Assembly: GCA_003554345.1 (NCBI GenBank)
Contig: PWGE01000266.1
Location: 1 to 7,129 of the forward strand
DNA from: T1SED10-198M sp003554345 [NCBI: Candidatus Sumerlaeota bacterium]
GTDB taxonomy: Bacteria > Sumerlaeota > T1SED10-198M
Length of the DNA: 7,129 nt
Direction of reading: 5' to 3'
A model generated the notes under the pieces. That model had not been told where the DNA came from and did not search any database. It worked only from the letters and a program-made list of their open reading frames with translations. The position numbers and the translations under genes were made by a program. Positions 1 through 5,998 of this stretch are shown here, piece after piece (position 1 is the stretch's first letter; every line of letters begins with the position of its first letter).

Positions 1-1881
1 GAATATTGCTTTGCTGTCAGTGAAAACAACAGGGAACTTCTTTTTCGATTGAATGAGGGTTTATCAAGGTTAAAAGATAACGGAACCTTTGATATTATAT
101 ACAGGGAGTGGTTTCAGGGTCCGGGAGAGGAAGTGGTGACTGAAGTCGGTTATATGGAATACTTCCGTTATACCCTCTGGAGTTTTATGATACTGTTTGC
201 CGGTTTGTTTGTCTTTGCGGTATGGAACCTCACTTTAAAACGAAGAGTTGACAGCAAAACTGCCGCCATTCAAAAGGAGCTCGAACACAGAAAAAGAGTT
301 GAATCCGATCTTCAGACAAGCGAGGAAAAATACCATGCCCTTCTGGAAATGCTGAATGAGGGTATTATTTATACTGATAAGGCTGGTTTTATTTCTTATT
401 GTAACCATGTTGCACTCAAATGGCTGGGACAGAAGAAGGAATATATTATAGGACAGTCGATAGAACAATTCCTGGCTGAACCACGTACTATGTCTACGTT
501 CGACTATTTAAAAGAAAGAAGCAATGAGGAGCCCGTCGAAGTTGCCTGGAAAACCGGCAGGAAAGAAAGGCTGGATTCTCTGGTTTCGGTGCGGGAAATT
601 CAGGAGAAGAATGCCGGGCTTCATGGTTATATTTTTGCCATTATGAATATTACTCACCGCAAAAATTTAGAGAAAAAACTCATGCAGGCGGGTAAACTTG
701 AGGCACTTGGTAGAATGGTGGGTGGTATTGCCCATAACTTTAATAATTATCTTCAGGTCCTGGTAGGGTATATTCAACTTTCCCAGAGGCAAATAAATAA
801 TCAGGGAAAATTGAAACAAAATCTTGCTGAAATGGCTATAACCTGTGAAAAAGCTCGCAATATAATAGGCCGGCTTCTCTCCTTTAGTAAGGAAAAGCAA
901 CTGCGTAAAGAATATATTAATCTTAATAAACAGTTGCAGACCCTGTTGCCTCTCATTAAAAAGTTTTTTCCGGAAAATATTGAAATCATATCCAATGAAG
1001 TACAAAAGCCCTGGTATGTGCTGGCTGATCCCGGAGATATAGAGGAGATAGTACTCAATCTTCTGGTGAATGCTCGGGACGCTATGCCCTATGGGGGAGA
1101 ATTACATATAAGCACTCATAATGTGGTGGTAAGCAATGAAAAGGCAAAGGATATTCCTGAAGCCCGTCCCGGTGAATATGTGGCATTGGTTGTCAAGGAT
1201 ACGGGCATAGGAATGGACAAGAAAACACTTGCCAGAATATTTGATCCGTTTTTTACCACCAAGGAAGAGGGTACAGGGACTGGTTTGGGTTTGTCTTCTG
1301 TGTACGGGATTGTACAGCAGTATAAGGGTTTTATTGTGGTTCATTCTCAACCAGGCAAGGGGAGTAAATTTAAAATATTATTGCCCGCCTATAAAAAATC
1401 AAAAACGCCGGTTAAGCCTCCTGTGGAAGAGAAGGTAGAAACCAGGCGTCTCTCTCAGGAAAAGGAAACAATCCTGATGGCTGAGGATGACTCGCAGGTT
1501 CGTAATGTTACCCTGGAAATTTTGAAAAGTGCCGGCTATAAAGTTTTATGTGCTGAGGATGGGCAGGAAGCTATGGATTTATTCCGGGAAAATGCGGATG
1601 CCATTGACCTGGTTCTTCTGGATGTAGTCATGCCGAAAAAAAATGGGAAGGATGTTTATCAGGCAGTGAAGAAAAAGAACCCCTTCCTTCCCTGTATCTT
1701 TTTCAGTGGCTATAGTTCTGCACACATTACCCCGGAATTTATTAAAAAGGAAAAAGTAGAAGTGATAGCAAAGCCGTATCGTATAGATAGTTTGCTCTCT
1801 AAAATAAGAGAGATTCTCGATTCAGGAGAACAACATGTTTTAAGAAAAACTAAAAAGTCTTCTGACTCCAATATGATGTAA
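1..1881 (+). CDS. Hybrid sensor histidine kinase/response regulator (5' end outside the window)
   Basis: The frame is open from base 1, so the gene is cut by the window edge; the TTG at 49 is internal. The visible part is 626 residues. Residues 1-45 resemble the C-terminal end of a periplasmic SBP_bac_3 ligand-binding domain (NGTFDIIYREWF). A single TM segment (about 57-79) and a charged coiled-coil linker follow. A PAS domain spans about 108-219. The HisKA H-box is GGIAHNFNN with phospho-accepting His245. The HATPase has an N-box with Asn357 (NLLVNARDAM), DTGIGMD, FDPFFTTK and GTGLGLSS. A C-terminal receiver has the acidic pair Asp496/Asp497, phospho-acceptor Asp541 (LLLDVVMP), Ser569 and Lys591 (AKPY). 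All catalytic motifs are intact. Inferred role: a periplasmic small-molecule signal drives autophosphorylation and transfer to the fused receiver. No output domain or partner regulator is visible, and the ligand is unknown. It ends in TAA. Confidence 0.95.
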   Translation, partial: EYCFAVSENNRELLFRLNEGLSRLKDNGTFDIIYREWFQGPGEEVVTEVGYMEYFRYTLWSFMILFAGLFVFAVWNLTLKRRVDSKTAAIQKELEHRKRVESDLQTSEEKYHALLEMLNEGIIYTDKAGFISYCNHVALKWLGQKKEYIIGQSIEQFLAEPRTMSTFDYLKERSNEEPVEVAWKTGRKERLDSLVSVREIQEKNAGLHGYIFAIMNITHRKNLEKKLMQAGKLEALGRMVGGIAHNFNNYLQVLVGYIQLSQRQINNQGKLKQNLAEMAITCEKARNIIGRLLSFSKEKQLRKEYINLNKQLQTLLPLIKKFFPENIEIISNEVQKPWYVLADPGDIEEIVLNLLVNARDAMPYGGELHISTHNVVVSNEKAKDIPEARPGEYVALVVKDTGIGMDKKTLARIFDPFFTTKEEGTGTGLGLSSVYGIVQQYKGFIVVHSQPGKGSKFKILLPAYKKSKTPVKPPVEEKVETRRLSQEKETILMAEDDSQVRNVTLEILKSAGYKVLCAEDGQEAMDLFRENADAIDLVLLDVVMPKKNGKDVYQAVKKKNPFLPCIFFSGYSSAHITPEFIKKEKVEVIAKPYRIDSLLSKIREILDSGEQHVLRKTKKSSDSNMM

Positions 1882-2347
1882 AGGTGAGAATAAAAAAGGC
1901 TGAAAAAAACTTTTGCTTTACTCTATTTGCCTGATGTAGATGATTCTTACCATACCCTTTACAATACATTGTATTGAAGTTTTTGCCTGAATGTAACCAT
2001 AAGCAGGTAAATTAATACTTTGAAGTGTACATTGACCAGCGTGAAAAATACAGAGATATATGATTGGTGTTTGTCAACATTGCCTTATTGTGATACAATT
2101 TGGAGCTAAAGACACAATGAGTTGCTAAAAAATGAGTAGTCTAAAAGTATTTTCATAAAGAGCATGTTGAGTTATCAAAAGGCGAGGTGCTGGCAACTCA
2201 GATTCGAATGGCCATTTTTTTATCCATAGTTCGGGTCAAGAAAAACTGGATTCTTTAATGTTACAGATAATAGGCAGAGGACCAAGTATTTAATTGATCA
2301 GCACAAATATCTTCTCTGGAAATTACTCTTTATTTCATAATTATTGG
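1882..2347. other. Intergenic region between the kinase and the OmpA-like gene
   Basis: About 465 bases without a convincing gene. Only very short open stretches occur, such as a GTG-started 22-codon run at 2041 without a ribosome binding site. It contains two small dyads (1962-1976 and 2087-2099) and a wider inverted repeat, TGAGTT at 2168-2173 with AACTCA at 2195-2200. I see no clear terminator for the kinase and no good paired -35/-10 for the gene at 2362. The length leaves room for a promoter and a long leader, but I cannot match it to a known riboswitch. Confidence 0.5.
1962..1976. promoter_or_regulatory. Perfect 7-bp-arm palindrome, possible operator
   Basis: CAATACA and TGTATTG are exact reverse complements around one central T. 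The site lies 86 bases after the kinase stop and about 385 bases before the OmpA-like start. A dyad of this size could bind a dimeric regulator, but nothing links it to a known one. AT-rich DNA produces such dyads by chance fairly often. Confidence 0.3.
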
Positions 2348-2354
2348 AAGGAGG
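2348..2354 (+). promoter_or_regulatory. Ribosome binding site that fixes the OmpA-like start at 2362
   Basis: AAGGAGG is a full anti-SD match, 7 bases before ATG 2362. An upstream in-frame TTG at 2344 would place this site inside the coding sequence, so the ATG is preferred. The protein then begins with a normal signal peptide. Confidence 0.85.
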
Positions 2355-2361
2355 ATTATAC

Positions 2362-3318
2362 ATGTTTAAGAAAATGTACATTCTTTTAATGGTTTTAGTT
2401 TTTATGTGTGGGGGAAGCCTTTTAATTTTAGCAGGGGAAGAAGATGTCGCAGGAAGCAAAGATCACCCTGTGATTTCCCGGTATGAAGGGTCCACTATTG
2501 TTGCTTATGAACAGTTTGCGTACGATCGGCTTGCACTGGTAGCAGGTATGGGGAAAGAAGAAATTGAGGAAACAGTTGTGGAAGGAGAGGTTACCCGCAT
2601 CGTCTATAAAGGACCGGAAGGAAGATCCGCCCTGGAAATTTATCGAAATTACCAGATGGCACTCAAAGAAGCGGGTTTTGAGATTGTTTACGAATGCGCC
2701 GATGATCATGATAAAGCCCAGAAAATGGTTCCAGAGGATATAAATGGTTTCAGCTATTATTTAACGGTTAGAAGAGGAAGAGATGGCTCTTATTTTCTTG
2801 CCAGGCTTGCTGATTCAGAAGGAGACATCTACGTGTCGGTACATATTGGTCTGGATAGAGATCAACTTCCGCATACCGCCCTGCAGGTTGTCGAAGAAAA
2901 ACCTATGGAAACCGGTAAGGTAGAGGTGGACCTGGACCCCGGAACAATGTCTCAAAATATTGATGAAAAGGGAAGCGTTCGAATTTATGGTATTCACTTT
3001 GATACGGATAAAGCGACAATAAAGCAAAAATCTGAATCCACCCTGGAAACGGTTGCTACTTTTCTACAGCAGGAGCCGGATCTCACGCTTGGTGTTATCG
3101 GACATACGGATGCTACCGGTCCTGTGGAATACAATATGGCACTGTCTCAGGAACGGGCAAAGGCCGTGGTGGACTTTCTAATAACCGAACACGAAGTTGA
3201 TGAAGATAGGCTTACACCGCATGGTGTAGGTCCTCTTGCCCCTGTTGCCAGTAATGAGGAGGAAGAAGGCCGTGCTCAAAACCGACGGGTGGAACTGATT
3301 AAGATGCTTGAAGAATAG
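2362..3318 (+). CDS. Exported OmpA-family protein with DUF4892-like N-terminal region
   Basis: A 318-residue protein. Residues 1-25 form a signal peptide: MFKKM, then a hydrophobic stretch ending near ILAGEE. I see no lipobox cysteine at the expected place. Residues about 33-190 carry DHPVISRYEGSTIVAYEQ and a region with alternating strands and helices. This resembles DUF4892-type domains that often precede OmpA modules; I recognise it by memory only. From about 208 to 316 is an OmpA C-terminal domain: GIHFDTDKATI, GHTD with Asp250, LSQERAKAVVDFL with Arg265, and GRAQNRRVEL. Asp250 and Arg265 match the residue pair that binds diaminopimelate in peptidoglycan, with the usual 15-residue spacing. 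Inferred role: a periplasmic or outer-membrane protein anchored to the wall. The length suits a soluble or lipid-free anchor, and no eight-stranded barrel is evident. It stands alone on its strand, convergent with the next gene, and ends in TAG. Confidence 0.88.
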   Translation: MFKKMYILLMVLVFMCGGSLLILAGEEDVAGSKDHPVISRYEGSTIVAYEQFAYDRLALVAGMGKEEIEETVVEGEVTRIVYKGPEGRSALEIYRNYQMALKEAGFEIVYECADDHDKAQKMVPEDINGFSYYLTVRRGRDGSYFLARLADSEGDIYVSVHIGLDRDQLPHTALQVVEEKPMETGKVEVDLDPGTMSQNIDEKGSVRIYGIHFDTDKATIKQKSESTLETVATFLQQEPDLTLGVIGHTDATGPVEYNMALSQERAKAVVDFLITEHEVDEDRLTPHGVGPLAPVASNEEEEGRAQNRRVELIKMLEE

Positions 3319-3332
3319 AAAAAGAGAAGCCC

Positions 3333-3360
3333 CCATCCTGATGCAATAATTTCAGGACGA
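3333..3360 (-). terminator. Possible terminator hairpin between convergent genes
   Basis: TCCTGA (3336-3341) and TCAGGA (3352-3357) are exact complements around a 10-base loop. Read on the minus strand, the stem extends to 9 pairs using G-U wobbles and is followed by a T-rich run, CTTCTCTTTTTC. The T-run starts several bases after the stem, so this is not a classic intrinsic terminator. On the plus strand it lacks a T-tract altogether. Confidence 0.35.
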
Positions 3361-3435
3361 TGCCATTCCCGAAAGATTTTCTCGTTTTTATGAATAACGT
3401 GTTTTTCCGTCAACATACAAGGATCTGCGATCTTA

Positions 3436-3528
3436 TTATTCCTGTGTCTGACTTGTAGTGAGCAATTCATCAACGCGGGCAAAACGGTACCCTTCTTCTC
3501 TTAAATATTCTATTAAGTCCGGTAAATA
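3436..3528 (-). pseudogene. Severed C-terminal tail of the cyclophilin/deacetylase lipoprotein
   Basis: Directly after the in-frame TAA (3529-3531) the same frame stays open for 30 codons to a second TAA at 3436-3438. It encodes YLPDLIEYLREEGYRF, then ARVDELLTTSQTQE. This is the usual last helix and strand of NodB-like deacetylases, where a stretch like 'LxxLIxxLkxxGYxFvxvdEL' follows the LLHVG strand. The reading is seen directly and the family pattern is from memory. It is almost certainly former, or still functional, coding sequence of the upstream gene. It has no ribosome binding site or start codon of its own. Confidence 0.8.
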
Positions 3529-4857
3529 TTACGGCACAAAACGCTCGCTTCTCCCTTCTGAAGCACCAACATGCAAAAGTAATAAAAAACCTTCCAATCC
3601 CTCGGATTTTTCGTGCTCGATAATACTGTCCCATATTTCTTCATTACAACGAAAATTATCTGCATCATCTACTGTATAATCAGCATGAGAAAGGGTGCCT
3701 CGGGTCATATTAATAAGAACCAGTCCCATTCTGTTGCTCCACCGGGAAATGTCTTTATTATACCATTCATAGGGGGGAATCCAGAAACGGGCCTCCTCTG
3801 CGGCTACGCCGAATTGTTCGAGTTCTTTAAAATTGTTTGCCAGGTCTTTTTCAAACTGCTCCCTGCTGACCAGTGTTTCTGAACGGTCTTCCCAGCAGCA
3901 ATATAAGAGATGTTGGTCGGAATGCACACTGATGTAGTGTCCTTCCTCAATAATTCTTTCAATGAAAGGAGAGAAATCTTCTTCTCTGAAAAAATCACCA
4001 GTAAAAAAGAAGCCCCCCTTTATTTCATATCTGGAAAGTGTGTCCAGGATAAACATTCCATCCTGGGCAAAACTGCCTCCCGTAAATACCAGTGATAATT
4101 CTTTTTTGTCCGAAGGCCCTCGCACAATACCGCCTTCATCGAATATGTTATCCGGATGCAGGGTGAAATCCTTCTCCGGTAGAAAGGGCTCTTTCTCCTT
4201 CCAGTAAATGTTGATCTCTTCCAGGATAACCGGTTCAGTGGGATTATTATGTATGTCGGATTCGACGCGCGCTATTTTTTGTACCACGTCCATTCCTTCT
4301 ATTACTTCACCAAAAATAGTATGACGGTTATTGAGCCAGGGGGTGGCTTGCTCGGTTATAAAAAATTGGCTTCCGTTGGTGTTGGGTGCGCTGTTAGCCA
4401 TGGCTAATAAGCCGGGTCGGTCAAAACGCAACTCTTCGGTAAATTCGTCGCGAAAACGATAGCCGGGTCCACCGGTACCATTGCCCAAAGGACATCCTCC
4501 CTGAATCATGAAATCAGGAATGACCCTGTGAAATGTCAGTCCATTATAAAAAGGTTCCCGGACCTTTTCTCCAGTGATTGGGTTTTCCCACTCTTTGCTT
4601 CCTTCTGCCAGTCCGATAAAGTTATCCACTGTCTTCGGTGCTTTTTGAGGAAACAGGCGGACCAGTATAGTCCCGTGAGTTGTAACTATATCAGCATATG
4701 TTCCTGGTTTATGTTGAGACATGACTTTTCCCTCCCTGTCGAAATCTCTTGCATTGTTGGAGATTGAGGCGCTGTTTATCTGCTTTTCATCACCACAGCC
4801 TGAAAGAATAAGGCAACAGAAAAGGCTGATAATAACGCTCAGGCATGTTTTTTTCAT
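3529..4857 (-). CDS. Lipoprotein fusing a cyclophilin-type peptidyl-prolyl isomerase to a polysaccharide-deacetylase-like domain
   Basis: 442 residues up to an in-frame TAA; 473 codons if read on to 3436. Residues 1-21 are a lipoprotein signal with lipobox LSGC and acylated Cys21. A cyclophilin domain spans about 52-219, with FHRVIPDFMIQGG (Arg111), NGSQFFIT, Trp174 and His179. These match the catalytic and proline-pocket residues of CypA (Arg55, Trp121, His126), so it should isomerise X-Pro bonds. From about 253 lies a NodB-like fold: LVFTGGSF in place of the usual TFDD motif, FFFTGDF, the metal-site motif HSDQH (312-316), PPYEWYN and LLLLHVG. The first catalytic Asp is therefore absent, so deacetylase activity is doubtful; it may be a related hydrolase or a binding domain. 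Likely location: lipid-anchored on the periplasmic side. It has its own promoter and AAGGA upstream of the ATG. The early stop may be a mutation, a recoding event or a sequencing error. Confidence 0.85.
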   Translation of the reverse strand: MKKTCLSVIISLFCCLILSGCGDEKQINSASISNNARDFDREGKVMSQHKPGTYADIVTTHGTILVRLFPQKAPKTVDNFIGLAEGSKEWENPITGEKVREPFYNGLTFHRVIPDFMIQGGCPLGNGTGGPGYRFRDEFTEELRFDRPGLLAMANSAPNTNGSQFFITEQATPWLNNRHTIFGEVIEGMDVVQKIARVESDIHNNPTEPVILEEINIYWKEKEPFLPEKDFTLHPDNIFDEGGIVRGPSDKKELSLVFTGGSFAQDGMFILDTLSRYEIKGGFFFTGDFFREEDFSPFIERIIEEGHYISVHSDQHLLYCCWEDRSETLVSREQFEKDLANNFKELEQFGVAAEEARFWIPPYEWYNKDISRWSNRMGLVLINMTRGTLSHADYTVDDADNFRCNEEIWDSIIEHEKSEGLEGFLLLLHVGASEGRSERFVP

Positions 4858-4884
4858 GGTGCAAGTCCTTCTATTTTTTATAGT

Positions 4885-4914
4885 ATTATATCACTTTGCT
4901 ATGCATTGTGGCAA
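4885..4914 (-). promoter_or_regulatory. Promoter of the lipoprotein gene
   Basis: On the minus strand, TTGCCA (4909-4914) and a perfect TATAAT (4885-4890) are separated by 18 bases. A transcript would start about 20 bases before the ATG, leaving a short leader that contains the ribosome binding site AGAAGGA (4866-4872). Confidence 0.7.
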
Positions 4915-4942
4915 ACAGTTTATCTGATTTTACCGGGAGCAC

Positions 4943-4963
4943 CTCCTCTGAAAATAAAACTCT
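4943..4963 (+). repeat. Partial A element (right end only)
   Basis: These 21 bases are identical to 5367-5387, the right end of the second A element, including CTCCTCTGAAAATA. The left half and the central hairpin are missing. It is probably a truncated or decayed copy. Confidence 0.65.
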
Positions 4964-4977
4964 GAAAAGATGTTTTA

Positions 4978-5009
4978 CATCGATGATACGGGGATGAAGT
5001 CGAGATAAG
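4978..5009 (+). repeat. CATCGATG-led direct repeat, copy 1
   Basis: Begins CATCGATGATACGGGGATGA and continues into GAGATAAG. It matches 5041-5069 with a few mismatches and small gaps. The CATCGATG core is itself palindromic. Confidence 0.5.
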
Positions 5010-5040
5010 TCCAGAAAGAATAAGAAACCAGAAAATTTTG

Positions 5041-5069
5041 CATCGATGTACAGGATGAAGAGGATAAGA
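5041..5069 (+). repeat. CATCGATG-led direct repeat, copy 2
   Basis: Begins CATCGATGTACAGGATGAAG and continues into AGGATAAG. It is the partner of 4978-5009, 63 bases downstream. It resembles the GGAT-rich degenerate repeats found in many environmental genomes; that comparison is from memory. Confidence 0.5.
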
Positions 5070-5098
5070 TTTCAGATTAAGACTACAAGAAAAGAGTG

Positions 5099-5159
5099 CT
5101 ATTTTCATGATTGGTGGCGCTGATGTCCGCATCAGCGTGAAGAACTCCTCTGAAAATAG
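5099..5159 (+). repeat. A element, copy 1: hairpin nested within 9-bp terminal inverted repeats
   Basis: A 61-base element bounded by CTATTTTCA (5099-5107) and its exact reverse complement TGAAAATAG (5151-5159). Inside, CGCTGATG (5118-5125) and CATCAGCG (5130-5137) form a perfect 8-bp stem around the tetraloop TCCG. The unpaired sides are TGATTGGTGG on the left and TGAAGAACTCCTC on the right. The design resembles a small REP/MITE-like palindromic element or a structured RNA. No target-site duplication is obvious. Confidence 0.75.
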
Positions 5160-5215
5160 AACCCTACAAATATAGTACCCGTTGCTAAAAAAACTTGTAC
5201 TTCATGAGTCTATTT

Positions 5216-5249
5216 CTGCTTTCCTGGGATCGCCGATCTCCGAATCGGC
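5216..5249 (+). repeat. B element, copy 1
   Basis: Its first 28 bases (5216-5243) are identical to 5439-5466. GCCGAT (5232-5237) pairs with ATCGGC (5244-5249) across the six-base loop CTCCGA. Confidence 0.7.
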
Positions 5250-5320
5250 TCTGGTTGCCCTGAAAAAAGACCTTGAGAAAGTATAATTCAGAAACCCACT
5301 GTTAAAATGGGAATAATGCT

Positions 5321-5381
5321 CTATTTTCATGATTGGTGGCGCTGATGTCTGCATCAGCGTGAATAACTCCTCTGAAAATAA
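5321..5381 (+). repeat. A element, copy 2
   Basis: Nearly identical to 5099-5159 and 222 bases downstream of it. The inner 8-bp stem is unchanged (5340-5347 with 5352-5359), and the loop differs by one base (TCTG against TCCG). The outer inverted repeat is TATTTTCA (5322-5329) with TGAAAATA (5373-5380), 8 bp instead of 9. Differences fall in the loop and the unpaired right arm, and one weakens the outermost pair. Confidence 0.75.
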
Positions 5382-5438
5382 AACTCTACAAAATACAATG
5401 TACTTTAATAAAAATACTTGAACCTCACTATTGACTTG

Positions 5439-5493
5439 CTGCTTTCCTGGGATCGCCGATCTCCGACTTACAGTTCACTCTGGCGGAATCGGC
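5439..5493 (+). repeat. B element, copy 2, with 21 extra bases in the loop
   Basis: Shares 28 identical bases with copy 1 up to CTCCGA. It then carries 21 additional bases (5467-5487) before the matching right stem arm ATCGGC (5488-5493). The GCCGAT/ATCGGC stem is preserved, so the loop grows from 6 to 27 bases. Copy 1 lacks these bases cleanly. Confidence 0.7.
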
Positions 5494-5522
5494 ATCTTAT
5501 TCTGAAAGTCCGCCTATGGAGG

Positions 5523-5567
5523 ATTCATCATTGGTGGCGCCCTGAGTTGGCTAGAGGACCTCCTCTG
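5523..5567 (+). repeat. Degraded A element
   Basis: The left part, TTCATCATTGGTGGCGC, matches the A element at all but one position. The right part ends in CCTCCTCTG like the others. The central hairpin and the terminal inverted repeats are lost, replaced by unrelated sequence that contains its own dyad, AGAGGA/TCCTCT. Confidence 0.5.
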
Positions 5568-5692
5568 CAAGCGATTCTGTTCAGGTCTGTCTGATTCCGT
5601 GATCCTTTATTTCCTATTGCTCTTATCACTCCTATCCGGATGGTCTGAAGAGAAAAAGAAGCGACCACTAACCCCGAAGTCAAATATACGTT

Positions 5693-5713
5693 CTCCGATC
5701 GGCATCCTCTTCT
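5693..5713 (+). repeat. Fragment of a B element
   Basis: CTCCGATCGGCATC resembles the B core plus the bases after the B2 right arm (ATCGGCATCTTATTCT), but with the loop collapsed so that CCGATCGG is a plain palindrome. This is a weak match and could be coincidence. Confidence 0.35.
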
Positions 5714-5805
5714 AATATGACTGACTCAACACCATTGTCATATGAGAGCAGCTCTAAAAAAATAACCTGGCAGGATAATTACCACCCACCATCATTCTCT
5801 GTATC

Positions 5806-5833
5806 TTGACAATAAACCTTAATAACTTATAAT
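5806..5833 (+). promoter_or_regulatory. Near-perfect sigma70-type promoter for the tRNA and probably rplU-rpmA
   Basis: Consensus TTGACA (5806-5811) and consensus TATAAT (5828-5833) are separated by 16 bases. Transcription would begin near 5840, about 15 bases before the tRNA. No terminator is evident between the tRNA and rplU, so the same transcript may continue into the ribosomal protein genes. Confidence 0.85.
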
Positions 5834-5854
5834 ATTAGTTCGAAATGAAAGAGT

Positions 5855-5928
5855 GGCGGCGTAGCTCAGGTGGTTAGAGCAAGCGGCTCATATCCGCTGT
5901 GTCCGGGGTTCGACTCCCTGCGCAGCTA
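5855..5928 (+). tRNA. tRNA with CAT anticodon, probably elongator tRNA-Met
   Basis: A full cloverleaf can be drawn by hand. The D stem is GCTC/GAGC. The anticodon stem AGCGG/CCGCT holds the loop CTCATAT, anticodon CAT. The T stem CGGGG/CCCTG holds the loop TTCGACT. The acceptor stem GGCGGCG against CGCAGCT has a G-U at 1-72 and a G-A mismatch at 4-69. The discriminator is A, and the 3' CCA is not encoded. CAT may also be an isoleucine tRNA read after lysidine modification, or an initiator. The body looks most like elongator Met; the initiator hallmark of three G-C pairs in the anticodon stem at 29-31/39-41 is not decisive here. It lies 70 bases upstream of rplU. Confidence 0.88.
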
Positions 5929-5998
5929 CTTACCCCCTGATATATTGAAGGATATGTTGTAATTATTTACGTTAATTTCCACTTTTGCGGAGGAGAAA

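Larger units (their letters stand above)
4921..5805. other. Non-coding region carrying a cluster of hairpin-forming repeats
   Basis: About 0.9 kb with no credible gene on either strand. It contains an imperfect tandem repeat of about 222 bp. The two full units begin near 5099 and 5321, and each holds an A element and then a B element. Partial copies lie at 4943-4963, 5523-5567 and 5693-5713. A separate pair of CATCGATG-led repeats is at 4978-5009 and 5041-5069. From about 5570 to 5805 I see only minor dyads (TGGTC/GACCA at 5641-5667, CCGATCGG at 5695-5702) before the tRNA promoter. Confidence 0.7.

Noticed and set aside
49-1881. TTG at 49 as the true start of the kinase
   Set aside because: The frame is open to base 1, and the residues before 49 continue a solute-binding domain, so the gene simply begins outside the window.
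2041-2109. Small GTG-started ORF of 22 codons
   Set aside because: It has no ribosome binding site, no recognisable product and a length expected by chance.
2344-2361. TTG 2344 as start of the OmpA-like protein
   Set aside because: It would place the strong AAGGAGG inside the coding region; ATG 2362 is correctly spaced and starts a normal signal peptide.
4920-5132. Minus-strand 70-codon frame in the repeat region
   Set aside because: It runs through repeat elements, lacks a ribosome binding site and its composition does not look coding.
5099-5540. CRISPR array
   Set aside because: The repeats are few, about 60 bases long and 222 bases apart, with spacers that are themselves partly related and no cas genes nearby.
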